Notes: generated by a model not told the origin, from the letters alone. Positions 1-5,677 are shown, counted from the first letter of the stretch. The stretch is 5,677 bases of DNA from Aquirhabdus sp. (GCA_030150595.1 JASLFQ010000272.1:1-5677); one strand, 5' to 3'. A program made the numbers and translations.

Positions 1-893
1 CCTGTTTCAACCAGTTCTTTAACACGAGCAAGGAACGGTTCCCATAATAAAACGGCATAGAAGAATGCTGGGTTAATACTCTTACCAATCGCAATCCGAT
101 TATCAGTATTTTCAGCGGCTTTTTTAATGAGCGGCGTCAAATCTGGTGACACATCAATAAATAAGCGATTCCACACATGATATTGAACTAAAAGTGGCAG
201 TAATGGTGACAGATGACCGCCAGTAAACATTTTTTGGGTTTCGTCGTAGATACGATGTGGCGAAACTTCAAGCAATAGCTGCGTGAGAGCAGGCTTCAGA
301 ATCTTGGTAATGTCATGGTCAATATGAAACTCCAACTTTGCCGCAAAACGTAGTGTGCGAAGCATGCGCACAGGATCTTCTTCAAAGCGAACTGTTGGAT
401 TGCCTTGTAACTTGAGCAATTTATGTTTGATGTCGTCAACGGCATGCGTGAAATCTAAGACCACGCCTTCACGTGGTTGGTAATACATCGCATTAATCGT
501 GAAATCGCGGCGCACATAATCTTGTTGAATCGTGCCCCAATTATTATCGCGCATAATCATGCCAGATGCCGTTGCCGAAGTATGGCGTGGCGGTGCGCGG
601 AAGGTCGCGACTTCAATCATTTCTCGACCAGAGTAGACGTGCGCCAGCTCAAAACGACGACCAATAATGCGTGAACGTTTGCCAAAAACTTCGCGAATCT
701 GTGCAGGCGTTGCATTGGTCACCGCATCAAAATCCTTTGGACGCAAGCCGAGTAATAAGTCGCGAACGCCACCGCCGACAATATAAGCCTTAAAACCTGC
801 GCGCGTAAGCGTGTCAATGACATCCAAAATGGCAGCAGAAACCATGGTTTCGTTAAGACCTAGACTTGAAGCGGAAAGGGTTTTGTGAGGCAC
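1..893 (-). CDS. pcnB: Poly(A) polymerase I, 5' two thirds (gene runs off left edge)
   Basis: PcnB adds 3' poly(A) tails to RNAs in the cytoplasm and so marks them for decay by the degradosome and exonucleases. 297 complete codons are present; the family is usually about 450-470 residues, so the C-terminal RNA-binding and Arg-rich tail lies outside the window. Visible motifs are the class II nucleotidyltransferase signature GGGVRDLLLG (residues 40-49), the metal-binding pair in KDFD (D54 and D56), RRDFTINAMYY (128-138) and EEDPVRMLRTLRFAAKL (171-187). The stretch IIGRRFELAHVYSGREMIEV (76-95) is typical of bacterial poly(A) polymerases rather than CCA-adding enzymes, which argues against cca. 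The start chosen is GTG at 893, behind AAGGAG with 5-nt spacing. The in-frame ATG at 845 has no Shine-Dalgarno and would lose the N-terminus. It lies downstream of moaA on the same strand, 107 bp away. The overall sequence resembles Moraxellaceae PcnB from memory. Confidence 0.95.
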   Translation of the reverse strand, partial: MPHKTLSASSLGLNETMVSAAILDVIDTLTRAGFKAYIVGGGVRDLLLGLRPKDFDAVTNATPAQIREVFGKRSRIIGRRFELAHVYSGREMIEVATFRAPPRHTSATASGMIMRDNNWGTIQQDYVRRDFTINAMYYQPREGVVLDFTHAVDDIKHKLLKLQGNPTVRFEEDPVRMLRTLRFAAKLEFHIDHDITKILKPALTQLLLEVSPHRIYDETQKMFTGGHLSPLLPLLVQYHVWNRLFIDVSPDLTPLIKKAAENTDNRIAIGKSINPAFFYAVLLWEPFLARVKELVET

Positions 894-898
894 GGATG

Positions 899-904
899 CT
901 CCTT
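899..904 (-). promoter_or_regulatory. Strong Shine-Dalgarno of pcnB that selects a GTG start
   Basis: On the minus strand AAGGAG stands 5 nt before the GTG at 893. This is the best ribosome binding site in the window and decides the start of pcnB in favour of GTG over the internal ATG at 845, which has only AACGAAACC before it. Confidence 0.75.
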
Positions 905-936
905 GGCATGAGCGGAATTGCGTAAGACTTGCGCAG

Positions 937-942
937 ATAATA
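937..942 (-). promoter_or_regulatory. Possible -10 box for pcnB
   Basis: On the minus strand TATTAT (5 of 6 matches to the sigma-70 -10 consensus) lies in the moaA-pcnB gap and would start transcription roughly 37 nt before the GTG. No convincing -35 box is found 16-18 bp upstream (best TGCAGA, 3 of 6). pcnB may equally be read through from mazG-moaA. The rest of this 107-bp gap shows no T-tailed terminator. Confidence 0.2.
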
Positions 943-1000
943 CTACATTACGGGATTGTTTCTGCATTCATTCGTTCGCGAATCATCATTGACAGGATTA

Positions 1001-2017
1001 TTAACCACCTGTCATGTTCATAAAACGTACAATTTGTGGTGTGTCATTGAGATCGAAATGATGCTTTTCTGGTTTCATGGTTAATGCTGTTTTAATTTGT
1101 TCGATCAATCGCGCATCGTTTGCTGAACTTCGCAATAGAGGCATTAAGTCAGCGCTGTGTTCATTGCCTAGACACAGCAAAAGCCGTCCGTCACTGGTGA
1201 CGCGAACACGATTACAATCGCCACAGAAGTTATGACTGTGTGGTGAAATAAAGCCTATTCTTGTTTTTAGAGTGTTAGATTGTTCAGAATCGATTTGCCA
1301 ATAGCGAGAAGGTCCAGCGGTGTGATATTGACTTGGCGTTAATGTGATTTCATTTTCGATGATTTGACGAACTTCGTCGCTGGACATAAAAGCGAGTTGT
1401 CTCGAATGTTCATCAATGTGACCTAGCGGCATCTCTTCAATAAAACTAATGTCTAAGCCCCGTTCACGAGCGAATGAGACTAAAGGTAAAATCTGATTGT
1501 CATTGCGACCTTTCATGATGACGGCATTGAGTTTAATGACAAAGCCTGCACGTTGTGCGGCATCAATGCCATTTAATACATCTTTTAGATGTCCAGTGCG
1601 TGTTAATTCATGGAATTGGTGTTCATCGATGGTGTCGAGACTGATGTTGAGCCGTGATAATCCTGCTTGTTTAAGTGGTGCAGCAAACTGATCTAATCGT
1701 GAGCCATTGGTCGTCATGACGACTTCGCTGTGCGCCGCTAATTGTTCAACGAGCCATGGCAAATCGCGGCGTAGCAAAGGCTCGCCGCCAGTCAGTCGAA
1801 AGGTTTCTACGCCAAGACTGGCAAACACTTTTCCGAGTCGTGCGATTTCTTCGAGAGTTAACACGCGTTCGCGAGGTAAAAACTGCATGTTTTCACTCAT
1901 GCAATACACACAGCGAAAGTCACAGCGATCCGTCACTGACAGTCGAACGTACTGAATCAACCGCGCAAAGGGGTCGATTAATGTAGATGCTGTTGTGACA
2001 GGCGCGAGAGCATTCAT
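1001..2017 (-). CDS. moaA: GTP 3',8-cyclase MoaA (radical SAM, molybdenum cofactor synthesis)
   Basis: MoaA converts GTP to 3',8-cyclo-7,8-dihydro-GTP, the first step of molybdenum cofactor synthesis; MoaC then makes cyclic pyranopterin phosphate. The 338-residue length is usual for the family. The radical SAM cluster motif is CDFRCVYC (C32, C36, C39), followed by TGGEP (76-80) and TTNG (102-105), which contact SAM. The second, GTP-binding 4Fe-4S cluster is FCGDCNR (C265, C268) plus C282 in LLLCLG. Arginines that contact substrate in the family have candidates at R25, R270 and R272. The protein ends in the diagnostic double glycine (MTGG) that reaches the active site. Its ATG is at 2017, overlapping the mazG stop as ATGA; the nearest Shine-Dalgarno-like GGAG is about 14 nt upstream, so translation is probably coupled to mazG. 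No other moa, mob or moe gene is in the window. Confidence 0.96.
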   Translation of the reverse strand: MNALAPVTTASTLIDPFARLIQYVRLSVTDRCDFRCVYCMSENMQFLPRERVLTLEEIARLGKVFASLGVETFRLTGGEPLLRRDLPWLVEQLAAHSEVVMTTNGSRLDQFAAPLKQAGLSRLNISLDTIDEHQFHELTRTGHLKDVLNGIDAAQRAGFVIKLNAVIMKGRNDNQILPLVSFARERGLDISFIEEMPLGHIDEHSRQLAFMSSDEVRQIIENEITLTPSQYHTAGPSRYWQIDSEQSNTLKTRIGFISPHSHNFCGDCNRVRVTSDGRLLLCLGNEHSADLMPLLRSSANDARLIEQIKTALTMKPEKHHFDLNDTPQIVRFMNMTGG

Positions 2018-2805
2018 TGTGTGGCATTCTTCTCCAAGCGTTTAGCTTCATCCCATAGTTTATCCATTGCGGCTAAATCCACTTCTTCAAGAGACTTTCC
2101 ACTTCGATTCAGTTCATTCTCAATAAAACTAAAACGACGACGGAATTTAGCAATGGTACTGAGCATTGCGCTTTCACTTTGGATACCCGATTTACGTGCA
2201 ACATTGACAAGAGCAAATAGACAGTCGCCCAATTCATCTTCGATCTTTGCTATATCTTGAGTTGCGATGGCTTCATTAAGCTCAATGATTTCTTCGTGAA
2301 GTTTATCTTGAGCACCTTGCACATCAGGCCAATCAAAACCAACCTTTGCAGCAACCTTTTGCAAAGATTGAGCCTGAATCAGTGGTGAGCCATGTTTGAC
2401 TTGATCGAGTAAAGAGTGTTGTTTGCCCTGCTTTGCGCGCTCTGCTTGTTTGACTTGTTCCCATAGTACCCCTACATCAGCGGCATTTGCGGCAACTTCT
2501 TCACCAAAAACATGCGGATGGCGACGGACGAGTTTTTGTGACAAGCTTTGAGCAATATCAAAAAAATCAAAATGCCCTTGCTCGGCAAACATCTCTGCTT
2601 GGAACACCACTTGTAGCAACAAATCCCCGAGTTCATCACGGATATGATCAATATTACCCGTTTGTATGGCTGCTTCGACTTCGTAGGCTTCTTCAATGGC
2701 ATAACGCGTCAAGCTGCTCGGCGTTTGCGCTTGATCCCACGGACAGTCTGACCGCAGGCGAGTCATGATGTCGAGGAGTTCAATGAGTGGTGCGGTTCTA
2801 GTCAT
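2014..2805 (-). CDS. mazG: Nucleoside triphosphate pyrophosphohydrolase MazG
   Basis: MazG hydrolyses (d)NTPs to NMP plus pyrophosphate in the cytoplasm. In E. coli it also lowers (p)ppGpp build-up during starvation. From the ATG at 2805 the protein has 263 residues, the same as E. coli MazG, and starts just before the conserved LLDIMTRLRSDCPWDQ. Two tandem MazG folds are visible: N-terminal EEAYE (38-42) with DELGD (57-61) and the family motif RRHPHVF (94-100); C-terminal EEIIE (171-175) with DELGD (190-194), the metal-binding acids of the catalytic domain. Nucleotide-binding candidates K220, R224 and W251 are also kept. A longer reading from TTG at 2865 adds 20 residues, but that start would lie about 5 nt from the predicted transcription start and extends beyond the homologues, so I reject it. 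It is co-transcribed with moaA (4-bp overlap) and divergent from the RSH gene. Confidence 0.95.
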   Translation of the reverse strand: MTRTAPLIELLDIMTRLRSDCPWDQAQTPSSLTRYAIEEAYEVEAAIQTGNIDHIRDELGDLLLQVVFQAEMFAEQGHFDFFDIAQSLSQKLVRRHPHVFGEEVAANAADVGVLWEQVKQAERAKQGKQHSLLDQVKHGSPLIQAQSLQKVAAKVGFDWPDVQGAQDKLHEEIIELNEAIATQDIAKIEDELGDCLFALVNVARKSGIQSESAMLSTIAKFRRRFSFIENELNRSGKSLEEVDLAAMDKLWDEAKRLEKNATQ

Positions 2806-2877
2806 TATTGTCTTCAGATCATGGATTGGAAACGATGGAGTTTGAGCCGTCAAAGTTAATTGCAAATGAATTTCGGT

Positions 2878-2907
2878 ACTATACCTTAACTGAACACTTC
2901 GATTGAA
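2878..2907 (-). promoter_or_regulatory. Candidate promoter of mazG-moaA
   Basis: On the minus strand a -10 box TATAGT (2878-2883, 5 of 6 matches) is preceded after 18 bp by a weak -35, TTCAAT (2902-2907, 3 of 6). Transcription would begin near 2870, giving a leader of about 65 nt before the ATG at 2805. The -10 is contained in a small palindrome, GGTACTATACC (2875-2885). This is a consensus match only. Confidence 0.35.
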
Positions 2908-2964
2908 ACCGTTATTAAAATTTGAATAGGCATTAATTGTGTGGCTCGTAGCTAAATGTGCGTA

Positions 2965-2992
2965 TTTAGGTAGATTTATATATTCATATAAT
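2965..2992 (+). promoter_or_regulatory. Candidate promoter of the RSH (spoT-type) gene
   Basis: A perfect -10 hexamer TATAAT (2987-2992) lies in the AT-rich divergent region, with only a weak -35, TTTAGG (2965-2970, 3 of 6), 16 bp upstream. Transcription would start near 3000, leaving a leader of about 55 nt. A weaker alternative is TATATA at 3016 with TTCATT at 2992. An AT-rich inverted repeat (2973-2994) covers the -10. In such AT-rich sequence a chance TATAAT is quite possible. Confidence 0.35.
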
Positions 2993-2994
2993 TC
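2973..2994. repeat. AT-rich inverted repeat over the candidate -10 box
   Basis: The arms GATTTATAT and ATATAATTC pair at 8 of 9 positions across a 4-nt spacer (ATTC). The repeat overlaps the TATAAT at 2987-2992, a location suitable for a repressor or other DNA-binding protein, but the base composition makes chance formation plausible. It is not followed by a T-run and lies upstream of the gene start, so it is not a terminator. Confidence 0.35.
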
Positions 2995-3039
2995 ATTTTT
3001 TATGCTACAAAACAGTATATATCCATTGGCACTATATCT

Positions 3040-3043
3040 AAGG
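3040..3043 (+). promoter_or_regulatory. Weak Shine-Dalgarno of the RSH gene
   Basis: AAGG stands 10 nt before the ATG at 3054, a little farther than ideal. An in-frame TAA at 3039-3041 limits how far upstream translation can begin. The alternative ATG at 3099 has no purine-rich site in front of it, so 3054 is preferred. Confidence 0.4.
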
Positions 3044-3053
3044 TACGCGTTCG

Positions 3054-5288
3054 ATGCGCGAATCTTGTAATTTTATAGTTTTACCTAGTAGATCACAAAT
3101 GATAACCGCGCAGCCAGACCGCGATCTTGAACATAGTCAAGCTCGTGTCCAGCATACTTTTTCTTCAAGTTCAGCGACTTCGACAGCAGATCGAAACAGC
3201 TTAGCGAACTTGAGCGAAGTGCTGCGCGTCACTCTCGAAGAATATCTATCTGAAACACAAATTGCTCAAGTCATGGCGGCTTGTGAATTTGCTGAACTTG
3301 CGCATCTCGGTGTGGTTCGTAAAAGCGGTGAGCCTTATGTTGTGCATCCGATTGCGGTTGCTGAGATTTTAGGGCACATGCGACTGGATACTGAAAGTTT
3401 GATTGCTGCCTTGTTGCATGACGTCATCGAAGATACGGATATAAGTAAAGAAGAGATTATTCAACGCTTTGGACAAACCGTTGCTGATTTGGTTGATGGT
3501 TTGACCAAGCTGACGGTGTCTAATAATAAGAATGACAATAAAGCGGCAACTTTGCGAAAAATCCTCATCGCCACACTGAATGATCCGCGTGTAATTGTGA
3601 TTAAACTCGCCGATCGTCTGCATAATATGTCAACGCTTTATGCACTCAAGCCGAATCGACGACAAGAAATCGCCTCTGAAACTTTGAATATTTTTGTGCC
3701 GATTGCGCGCTTAGTCGGTGTCAATGAAATTGCTGACCAACTCGAACTTTATTGTTATCAAAACCTAGAACCAGAACTGTTTATACGCTTGAATCTTGAA
3801 CTTGAGCGCCATCAAGCCGATCGCATTCGAGCGCGCCAGCATTGGGCGGATGCAATTGAAAAGTTTATTATTACCAATAATTTGCACGGCAAACCGAAAG
3901 CGATCAATAACGACATTATGCTTTATCAGCGTTTTTTAAATGAACATACTGATTTGCATACGTTATTGCACACCCATGCGTATGAAATTGAGCTGGAGTC
4001 GATTGCTGAATGTGATCAATTAGCCAATGTTGTGCGAGATCATTTTATATGGTCACAACTGACTGACCATATTCGTAATCCGTTGCCAGGTGGCAATCAA
4101 GCTTTATTGTTATCCATCAGCGATGAGCGTGGGCGACTCGACATTACTTTGCGCACACGGTTAATGCGTGAAACCGCGCAACTCGGTGTGGTTCTGGGTG
4201 ACACAGCATTGCAATCTTCCCGTTCCGCGATTCAAGCGTCTCTGCGCAATTTGGGTGAGTTGATCGATAAAGATTGTGCGACGAATACTTTTGATGCGCT
4301 GCTTGATTATTTGCATCGTGAAAAAATTTCGGTCTATACCAAAGATGGTGATTTACATGAATTACCGCAAGGTGCGACTGCGGTCGATTTTGCCTATGCG
4401 GCTAGTTTATATCTCGGCAATCATGCGGTTGCGGCAAAAGTAGATGGCGTTGCCTGTCCATTAGCGACACCGTTGATTAGCGGGCAGAAAGTTGAAATTG
4501 TGACCGATGATTTAGCTACACCGAATCCAGATTGGTTGGGATTTGTGAATACGGGTAAAGCGCGTCGTGCTATTCAGCAAGTGCTCAAAGCATCTGATCC
4601 GACGGATCGTCTCACATTAGGTCAGCAAGCTCTAAATCGTGCATTGCAATTCTACCAACTCGATATTCGTGATTTGTCTGAACAAGATTGGCATGATGTT
4701 TTGGCGTGGCAAAAGCTGAAAACGAAAGAACAATTATTTGAGAAAATCGCAGTTGGTGCGTTATTACCGCAATTGGTGGCGACGCGATTGTTGTCTCAAT
4801 TATCTAAACTTAAGCCATCAGATTCCACCTCACAATCTCATGCATTAAATCAATCTAATAATTTGATCGCGGGAACGGATGGTTTGGATGTGCGCTATGC
4901 GCCGTGCTGTGTGCCGATTTTAGGTGATCCAATTGAGGGGCATCTGACACGGCGTGGATTGGTGGTGCATCGTAGTCGCTGTCGAAATCTCATCCATGAA
5001 TTAAATCGTCATCCTGAAAATATCGTTCATTTGCGTTGGCAAGAGTCGACAGAGACAGATCCGCGATTTCCAGCGCATCTTAAAATTGATCGCGCACTGA
5101 CTGATGATGAAAGTACCGAGCTTATTTATCTGATTCGTCGTTTCCAAGGCGGTGTTGAGCGCTTAGAGAGTCATGAGGATTCGAGCAATTTATCGGTGCT
5201 GGTGCGCGACCGTAATCATTTGGCGCGTTTGATTCAAGAAATGCGTATTTTGCTCGACTTTCCCAGTGTGACGAGATTTGGGGTTTGA
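3054..5288 (+). CDS. spoT: SpoT-type RelA/SpoT homologue: (p)ppGpp hydrolase with degenerate synthetase domain
   Basis: Long RSH protein of the stringent response. It probably hydrolyses (p)ppGpp to GDP/GTP plus pyrophosphate in the cytoplasm. HD hydrolase domain (about 60-210) looks active: H84, R89, GEPYVVHP (H98), LLHDVIEDT (H122, D123, E126, D127) and IKLADRLHNM (D187, N191); RelA proteins have lost these. The synthetase region (about 260-385) aligns in length with E. coli SpoT but its key residues are replaced (GREK to GKPK, catalytic-site Asp to H306, FRVIV to YEIEL, NGYQSLH to GGNQALL, EVQIRT to DITLRT, AAHW to VLGD). TGS domain about 425-486; zinc-finger/CC domain with C618, C619, H639 and C643; ACT-like C-terminus ending about 744. 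About 50 extra Ser/Thr/Gln-rich residues precede the region matching the SpoT N-terminus, so the protein is longer than E. coli SpoT (702). A start at ATG 3099 is possible. Divergent from mazG, convergent with a toxin gene. Confidence 0.93.
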   Translation: MRESCNFIVLPSRSQMITAQPDRDLEHSQARVQHTFSSSSATSTADRNSLANLSEVLRVTLEEYLSETQIAQVMAACEFAELAHLGVVRKSGEPYVVHPIAVAEILGHMRLDTESLIAALLHDVIEDTDISKEEIIQRFGQTVADLVDGLTKLTVSNNKNDNKAATLRKILIATLNDPRVIVIKLADRLHNMSTLYALKPNRRQEIASETLNIFVPIARLVGVNEIADQLELYCYQNLEPELFIRLNLELERHQADRIRARQHWADAIEKFIITNNLHGKPKAINNDIMLYQRFLNEHTDLHTLLHTHAYEIELESIAECDQLANVVRDHFIWSQLTDHIRNPLPGGNQALLLSISDERGRLDITLRTRLMRETAQLGVVLGDTALQSSRSAIQASLRNLGELIDKDCATNTFDALLDYLHREKISVYTKDGDLHELPQGATAVDFAYAASLYLGNHAVAAKVDGVACPLATPLISGQKVEIVTDDLATPNPDWLGFVNTGKARRAIQQVLKASDPTDRLTLGQQALNRALQFYQLDIRDLSEQDWHDVLAWQKLKTKEQLFEKIAVGALLPQLVATRLLSQLSKLKPSDSTSQSHALNQSNNLIAGTDGLDVRYAPCCVPILGDPIEGHLTRRGLVVHRSRCRNLIHELNRHPENIVHLRWQESTETDPRFPAHLKIDRALTDDESTELIYLIRRFQGGVERLESHEDSSNLSVLVRDRNHLARLIQEMRILLDFPSVTRFGV

Positions 5289-5304
5289 GTTGCCGTGAGC
5301 CTTA

Positions 5305-5601
5305 CTATCCGCGTTTGATTTCTATCGTTTGTAAGTCTTGGCGTTTATGAATGACTGCAAGCACATCAATATGCGTTGGTTTAATCTCATACAAGATTCG
5401 ATAAGAATAGAGCGAGAGTTCGCGGACAGTTTCTATATTTAATTCTTGTACGATGTGTCCAATATGTGGCAATTCATTCAGAATAATCGTTTTATTGATC
5501 AGAGCTTCGGTCACGCGTTTGGCGTATAGTTTGGAATCTTGAGCAATGTAATCATGGATGTGGCGCAATTGCGTTTTGGCGTGATCAGTCCACTTCACCA
5601 T
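5305..5601 (-). CDS. Type II toxin, ParE/RelE superfamily
   Basis: A 98-residue protein with the ParE/RelE pattern: the opening VKWTDHAKTQLRHIHDYIA (2-20, a beta strand then a long helix), Y26-A27-R29, a helix with L42, P45 and G48, then VRELSLYSYRILYEI (59-73), a strand hairpin with R60, Y67, R68 and Y71, and the closing LAVIHKRQ (81-88). ParE-type members poison DNA gyrase, while RelE-type members cleave mRNA on the ribosome. The RELxxxxYRIxYEI and VIHKRQ forms fit the ParE-like branch better, but the target cannot be read from sequence. Its ATG overlaps the 3' end of an upstream antitoxin by 7 bp, as usual for antitoxin-first modules. It ends 16 bp from the stop of the convergent RSH gene. 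Length and motifs are complete with no sign of decay. Confidence 0.88.
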   Translation of the reverse strand: MVKWTDHAKTQLRHIHDYIAQDSKLYAKRVTEALINKTIILNELPHIGHIVQELNIETVRELSLYSYRILYEIKPTHIDVLAVIHKRQDLQTIEIKRG

Positions 5602-5677
5602 GTTTTGATTTCTTGTAGTAGTTGTTCCGTCGATGTGTTTTTATTTTGCTCTGCATCAGCTTGTCCTCGTTTTACAT
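5595..5677 (-). CDS. Antitoxin C-terminus (gene runs off right edge)
   Basis: Reading the minus strand in the frame that ends at TGA 5597-5595 gives 26 codons ending in STEQLLQEIKTW, open to the window edge. The polar, charged tail with a short amphipathic helix (EQLLQEI) is what a toxin-neutralising antitoxin C-terminus looks like. The stop overlaps the toxin ATG (5601) by 7 bp, so the pair is one operon and is probably translationally coupled. The DNA-binding N-terminus (ParD, Phd or RelB type) and the autoregulated promoter lie beyond the window, so the antitoxin family cannot be named. Confidence 0.72.
   Translation of the reverse strand, partial: VKRGQADAEQNKNTSTEQLLQEIKTW

Noticed and set aside
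477..674. Small plus-strand open frame inside pcnB
   Set aside because: It is antisense to a strongly conserved coding region, has no recognisable protein pattern and no good ribosome binding site.
970..983. Hairpin ATTCG-TTCG-CGAAT between moaA and pcnB as a terminator
   Set aside because: The stem is only 5 bp and no T-run follows it on either strand; it does not support a rho-independent terminator.
989..994. Perfect TTGACA on the plus strand as a -35 box
   Set aside because: No -10-like hexamer lies 16-18 bp downstream, and it would point into moaA antisense with no gene to serve.
1497..1986. Three plus-strand open frames opposite moaA (1497-1691, 1707-1955, 1756-1986)
   Set aside because: They overlap each other and are shadows of the moaA coding strand, with no family features.
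2021..2768. Open frames opposite and within mazG (2021-2260, 2487-2768 plus; 2472-2702 minus)
   Set aside because: mazG is fully accounted for by its tandem MazG motifs; the others lack any protein signature.
3369..3623. 84-codon minus-strand frame inside the RSH gene
   Set aside because: It is antisense to the conserved HD domain, whose codon pattern explains it.
3888..4202. Frameshift or sequencing error as the cause of the odd synthetase region
   Set aside because: The frame stays open, length matches SpoT without large gaps, and scattered anchors such as LRT, GV and the NP before the GGNQ segment remain aligned, so divergence is by substitution.
3054..5288. Assignment of the RSH gene as relA, suggested by its 744-residue length and its place beside mazG
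   Set aside because: RelA proteins have a dead HD domain and live synthetase. Here the HD residues H98, H122-D123, E126-D127, D187 and N191 are intact and the synthetase is degenerate, which is the SpoT-like pattern.

Overview
The window is ordinary chromosomal DNA of a gammaproteobacterium. It is moderately AT-rich, densely coding, and shows no phage, insertion-sequence, CRISPR or RNA-gene signature. The PcnB sequence, and a SpoT-type protein whose synthetase domain has decayed while its hydrolase domain is intact, point to the family Moraxellaceae (Acinetobacter, Psychrobacter and relatives). This placement rests on remembered family features, not on a search.

Layout from left to right: (1) positions 1-893, minus strand, the 5' two thirds of pcnB, poly(A) polymerase I, running off the left edge and starting at a GTG behind a strong Shine-Dalgarno. 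(2) A 107-bp gap with a weak possible pcnB promoter. (3) moaA (1001-2017, minus), GTP 3',8-cyclase of molybdenum cofactor synthesis. (4) mazG (2014-2805, minus), nucleoside triphosphate pyrophosphohydrolase, whose stop codon overlaps the moaA start (ATGA), so the two are co-transcribed. (5) A divergent AT-rich intergenic region of about 250 bp that must hold the promoters of mazG (leftward) and of the RelA/SpoT homologue (rightward), with an AT-rich inverted repeat over a candidate -10 box. (6) A plus-strand 744-codon RSH gene (3054-5288) of SpoT type. (7) Only 16 bp after its stop, a convergent minus-strand toxin-antitoxin module: a complete ParE/RelE-fold toxin (5305-5601), preceded by the last 26 codons of its antitoxin, which overlaps the toxin start by 7 bp and runs off the right edge.

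Functionally, the centre of the window deals with nucleotides and alarmones. MazG degrades NTPs and has been linked in E. coli to lowered (p)ppGpp, and the RSH protein should degrade (p)ppGpp. The most notable feature is that the RSH protein keeps every visible HD-hydrolase residue, while the synthetase residues that bind substrate and metal are replaced, in frame, along the whole domain. It is therefore probably a dedicated (p)ppGpp hydrolase with a pseudo-synthetase domain. I believe this is already described for Moraxellaceae SpoT, so it is striking but probably not new. Its TGS domain has also lost the usual histidine position. The toxin-antitoxin pair and mazG flanking an RSH gene loosely recall the E. 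coli relA-mazEF-mazG neighbourhood, but the arrangement and the toxin family differ.
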